Positions 62,494 to 64,000 of a DNA stretch of 64,000 nucleotides are shown piece by piece. Numbering within the stretch: position 1 is the first letter of the stretch; each line of letters opens with the position of its first letter. The position numbers were made by a program, and so were the translations under genes. The stretch lies in NCBI GenBank assembly GCA_020637775.1, contig JACKJV010000002.1, forward strand, positions 186,001 through 250,000. Reading direction: 5' to 3'. The notes under the pieces are model-generated. The model ran no database searches. It saw only the letters and a list, made by a program, of their open reading frames with translations, and was not told the DNA's origin. Source of the DNA: Brucellaceae bacterium. Lineage in GTDB: Bacteria > Pseudomonadota > Alphaproteobacteria > Rhizobiales > Rhizobiaceae.

Positions 62494-63180
62494 TCATTCC
62501 CAGGTCGTATAGCCGATGGTCAGGGTTTTCGGGCTGCCGCCCGAAACCGAATTCACGCGGAATTCGCTGATGCGGCCCTCATTTGTCTTGACACAGACAT
62601 AGGTGCCCACCGGAACATCACGCAGCGAGATGCGATCAGGTGCCATCCGGGCGCTTCGGCAGCCCTCGTATCCGCGGTTCCGCCGGCCGCTGATGCCGAT
62701 GCGCGCGCCGTTTCTTGGCACCAGATAGAGTAGGTCGCGGCTGACCGCCTGGAACCAGATGTCCGCGCCGGCCTGGGTGCGGATGCCTCGGTCCAGATCG
62801 GCGACGAAGGTTTGCGGAATGTTGATCTGCCCGGTCGAAAACGTCCGGAAGCCGCGCGCGGCCTGGCTGCACTGGAAACCGAGCGGCACGGCCTGGCATG
62901 TCTGGTTGGCCGGCGCATAGCGCTGGATGTTGCCAGCCTCGCCATACTGGCATTGAAGCGCGACGCGGCCGCCGATCGTCACGACCCGGGTGTTCTGCAG
63001 CGAGTTGACATGGGGCGTGCTCCACCAGTCGTTCGGCAGGGGCGAGACGACTTCACGCCGGATTTGGGCGAGCGGGCAGGTGATGTTTCGCGCCTGCGCG
63101 GCGGCGCTTGCCAGCAGGATTCCGGCAAAGGCCAGGATGAAGGCCGCCACCGCAGTTCCGCGATACGTGTCTGAAAGCAT
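62494..63180 (-). CDS. hypothetical exported protein
   Basis: 228 aa. Signal peptide about 1-31 (MLSDTYRGTAVAAFILAFAG...AQA), then a Cys-containing mature chain: CPLAQIRREVVSPLPNDWW, TRVVTIGGRVALQCQYGEAGN, CQAVPLGFQCSQ, and a second half (about 110-228) with FVADLDRGIRTQAGADIWFQAVSRDLLY and VPVGTYVCVKTNEGRISEFRVN. Four to five cysteines may form disulfides. ATG 63180 follows AGGGGAACAC. Family not named; function unknown. A near-FNR site (63275-63288, one mismatch) lies upstream. Confidence 0.75.
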   Translation of the reverse strand: MLSDTYRGTAVAAFILAFAGILLASAAAQARNITCPLAQIRREVVSPLPNDWWSTPHVNSLQNTRVVTIGGRVALQCQYGEAGNIQRYAPANQTCQAVPLGFQCSQAARGFRTFSTGQINIPQTFVADLDRGIRTQAGADIWFQAVSRDLLYLVPRNGARIGISGRRNRGYEGCRSARMAPDRISLRDVPVGTYVCVKTNEGRISEFRVNSVSGGSPKTLTIGYTTWE

Positions 63181-63436
63181 GTGTTCCCCTCTGTTTCTTG
63201 ATGAGTCCGGAAAAAGCAAACGGGTACAGGCGTCTGGCACAATGCAGAGGGCATGAAGCATGATGTGGATGGGGTGGATTATGATCAAATAAGCCGTGTG
63301 GAGAACCGTGCTGCGGCAGCGGCCAAGGCCTCCCCGCGCGTAGCGAATGACGCGCAGGCCAGCCGCTCCAGCCTGGCAAGGGAGCCTTCGCAAGCCCGGG
63401 CGCGCAACCGGACGGCGCCGGTTGTTCCAGCGCAGC

Positions 63437-63814
63437 CTATTCCGCGGCGCCGAGACCCAATCCGGCCAAGTGCCCGCTCAGCGCTGCATGGCTGAGCGCG
63501 AAACCGGCGAAGGCATGATCGGAATCGCTGGCATTCTCGGTGGAGACCGAAAGGCCATCGGCCGCCAGGATCACCAGCAGCACCTGCATCTCGTGGTCCT
63601 GCGCCGCCACGATGGCCGCCACGCGCTGGCAGCCTTCGCCGGAGGGACAAGGCAGGTCAAACAGCACATGCCCGCCGATGCGCGAGGCGGCTTCCCGAAC
63701 CGAATCGGCAAAGCCCTGGGCGCGGATGTCATTGATCTGAAGCGCCATTTCGAGCTCGACTTCGGCCAGCGGCGGTGCGGATGAGGGGGTGACAGGGACG
63801 GGAAGCATGTTCAT
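63437..63814 (-). CDS. hypothetical protein
   Basis: 125 aa from ATG 63814 (MNMLPVPVTPSS) after CTGGAG. No leader. The central part (VELEMALQINDIRAQGFADSVREAASRIGGHVLF, abbreviated) is helical and the end (HAFAGFALSHAALSGHLAGLGLGAAE) alanine/leucine-rich. No family recognised. Two central cysteines occur in LPCPSGEGC. It may belong with the upstream region at the window edge; 256 bp separate it from the exported protein gene downstream. Confidence 0.6.
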   Translation of the reverse strand: MNMLPVPVTPSSAPPLAEVELEMALQINDIRAQGFADSVREAASRIGGHVLFDLPCPSGEGCQRVAAIVAAQDHEMQVLLVILAADGLSVSTENASDSDHAFAGFALSHAALSGHLAGLGLGAAE

Positions 63815-63990
63815 CTTGCACTCCAGAACAAAAACCAGCCCGCCCGAACCCGCAATCTGGCGGCCGATCATGGCCGGTTTGTGTCCGTGGCCGGCAGAAA
63901 AGCCGGGGCAGGGGCCGCGCGCTCTGGACAAACCGGTTTTGAGGGACAAGATGTTGATAACACGCTCATACCGATCAGGGAGGAACATCA

Positions 63991-64000
63991 ATGTTGGGAC
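63991..64000 (+). CDS. possible gene start cut by the window edge
   Basis: ATG at 63991 (M-L-G...) follows AGGGAGGAACATCA, a strong SD with proper spacing. Only three codons are inside the window, so nothing can be said about the product. Confidence 0.35.

Overview
This is a 64 kb stretch of GC-rich chromosome (roughly 65 % G+C by eye). Its dense core gene content points to an alphaproteobacterium of the Hyphomicrobiales (Rhizobiales), probably a Phyllobacteriaceae-like or related marine/soil lineage. The evidence is CcrM, the ctaC-ctaD-ctaB-coxF-ctaG-ctaE-DUF983-surf1-ispH-thrB-rnhA gene order, an IalB-type protein, DUF1344 and RT0821/Lpp0805-type small exported proteins, UbiM, and a tandem array of a rhizobial-looking intergenic palindrome. 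I saw no rRNA, tRNA, IS element, prophage or CRISPR array. The genus cannot be fixed from this window alone.

Layout. 1-6.6 kb (mostly minus): a cut FAD-linked 2-hydroxyacid dehydrogenase, the Sua5 tRNA t6A enzyme, and glyQ / fasciclin-domain protein / glyS. 6.8-9.5 kb (plus): an acyl-CoA dehydrogenase and an enoyl-CoA hydratase. 9.5-18.9 kb: an RNA helicase, pdxH, a small lipoprotein, a CbpA-like J protein, fabI, a histidine phosphatase, a DUF1344 protein, aroC, an HDAC-type amidohydrolase, xseB and a pirin. 19-22.6 kb: tlyA and a TRAM/Fe-S RNA methyltransferase, converging on a sirtuin/DUF302 pair. 22.7-26.7 kb: a sigma-54 activator of AcoR type followed by an NTF2-like/flavin monooxygenase fusion gene with a near-consensus -24/-12 promoter and upstream dyads; this is the clearest self-contained inducible module. 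26.7-28.8 kb: tldD and an IalB family protein.

29-38.3 kb (plus) is the aa3-type cytochrome c oxidase locus with its assembly factors (heme O synthase, a 50-residue CoxF-like protein, Cox11, SURF1), running on into ispH, thrB, rnhA and a 65-residue membrane protein with overlapping start/stop codons. Its upstream region carries one strong and one weaker FNR/FixK-type box, so oxygen control is likely. The locus ends in 5.8 tandem copies of a 55-bp palindromic element. 38.7-47.3 kb: a peroxiredoxin, a lone DsbD-alpha-like domain protein, a divergent YqgE, and a minus-strand cluster of threonine synthase, M16 peptidase, acetyltransferase and a membrane GGDEF/EAL protein. 47.4-57 kb: lipoprotein, HAD phosphatase, ccrM, HAD hydrolase/mutY, a DciA-like protein, a DsbA-type lipoprotein and smc. 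57-58.3 kb is a distinct low-GC sulfotransferase-like gene that looks horizontally acquired. It is followed by ubiM, which has a consensus FNR/FixK box about 60 bp upstream, then ppdK and two minus-strand hypothetical genes.

Working together: the FNR/FixK sites tie the terminal oxidase and the O2-dependent ubiquinone hydroxylase UbiM to one plausible oxygen regulon. The sigma-54 activator and the monooxygenase form a substrate-induced oxidation module. The rest is mostly housekeeping: translation, replication/segregation, DNA repair, and threonine, aromatic amino acid and isoprenoid synthesis.
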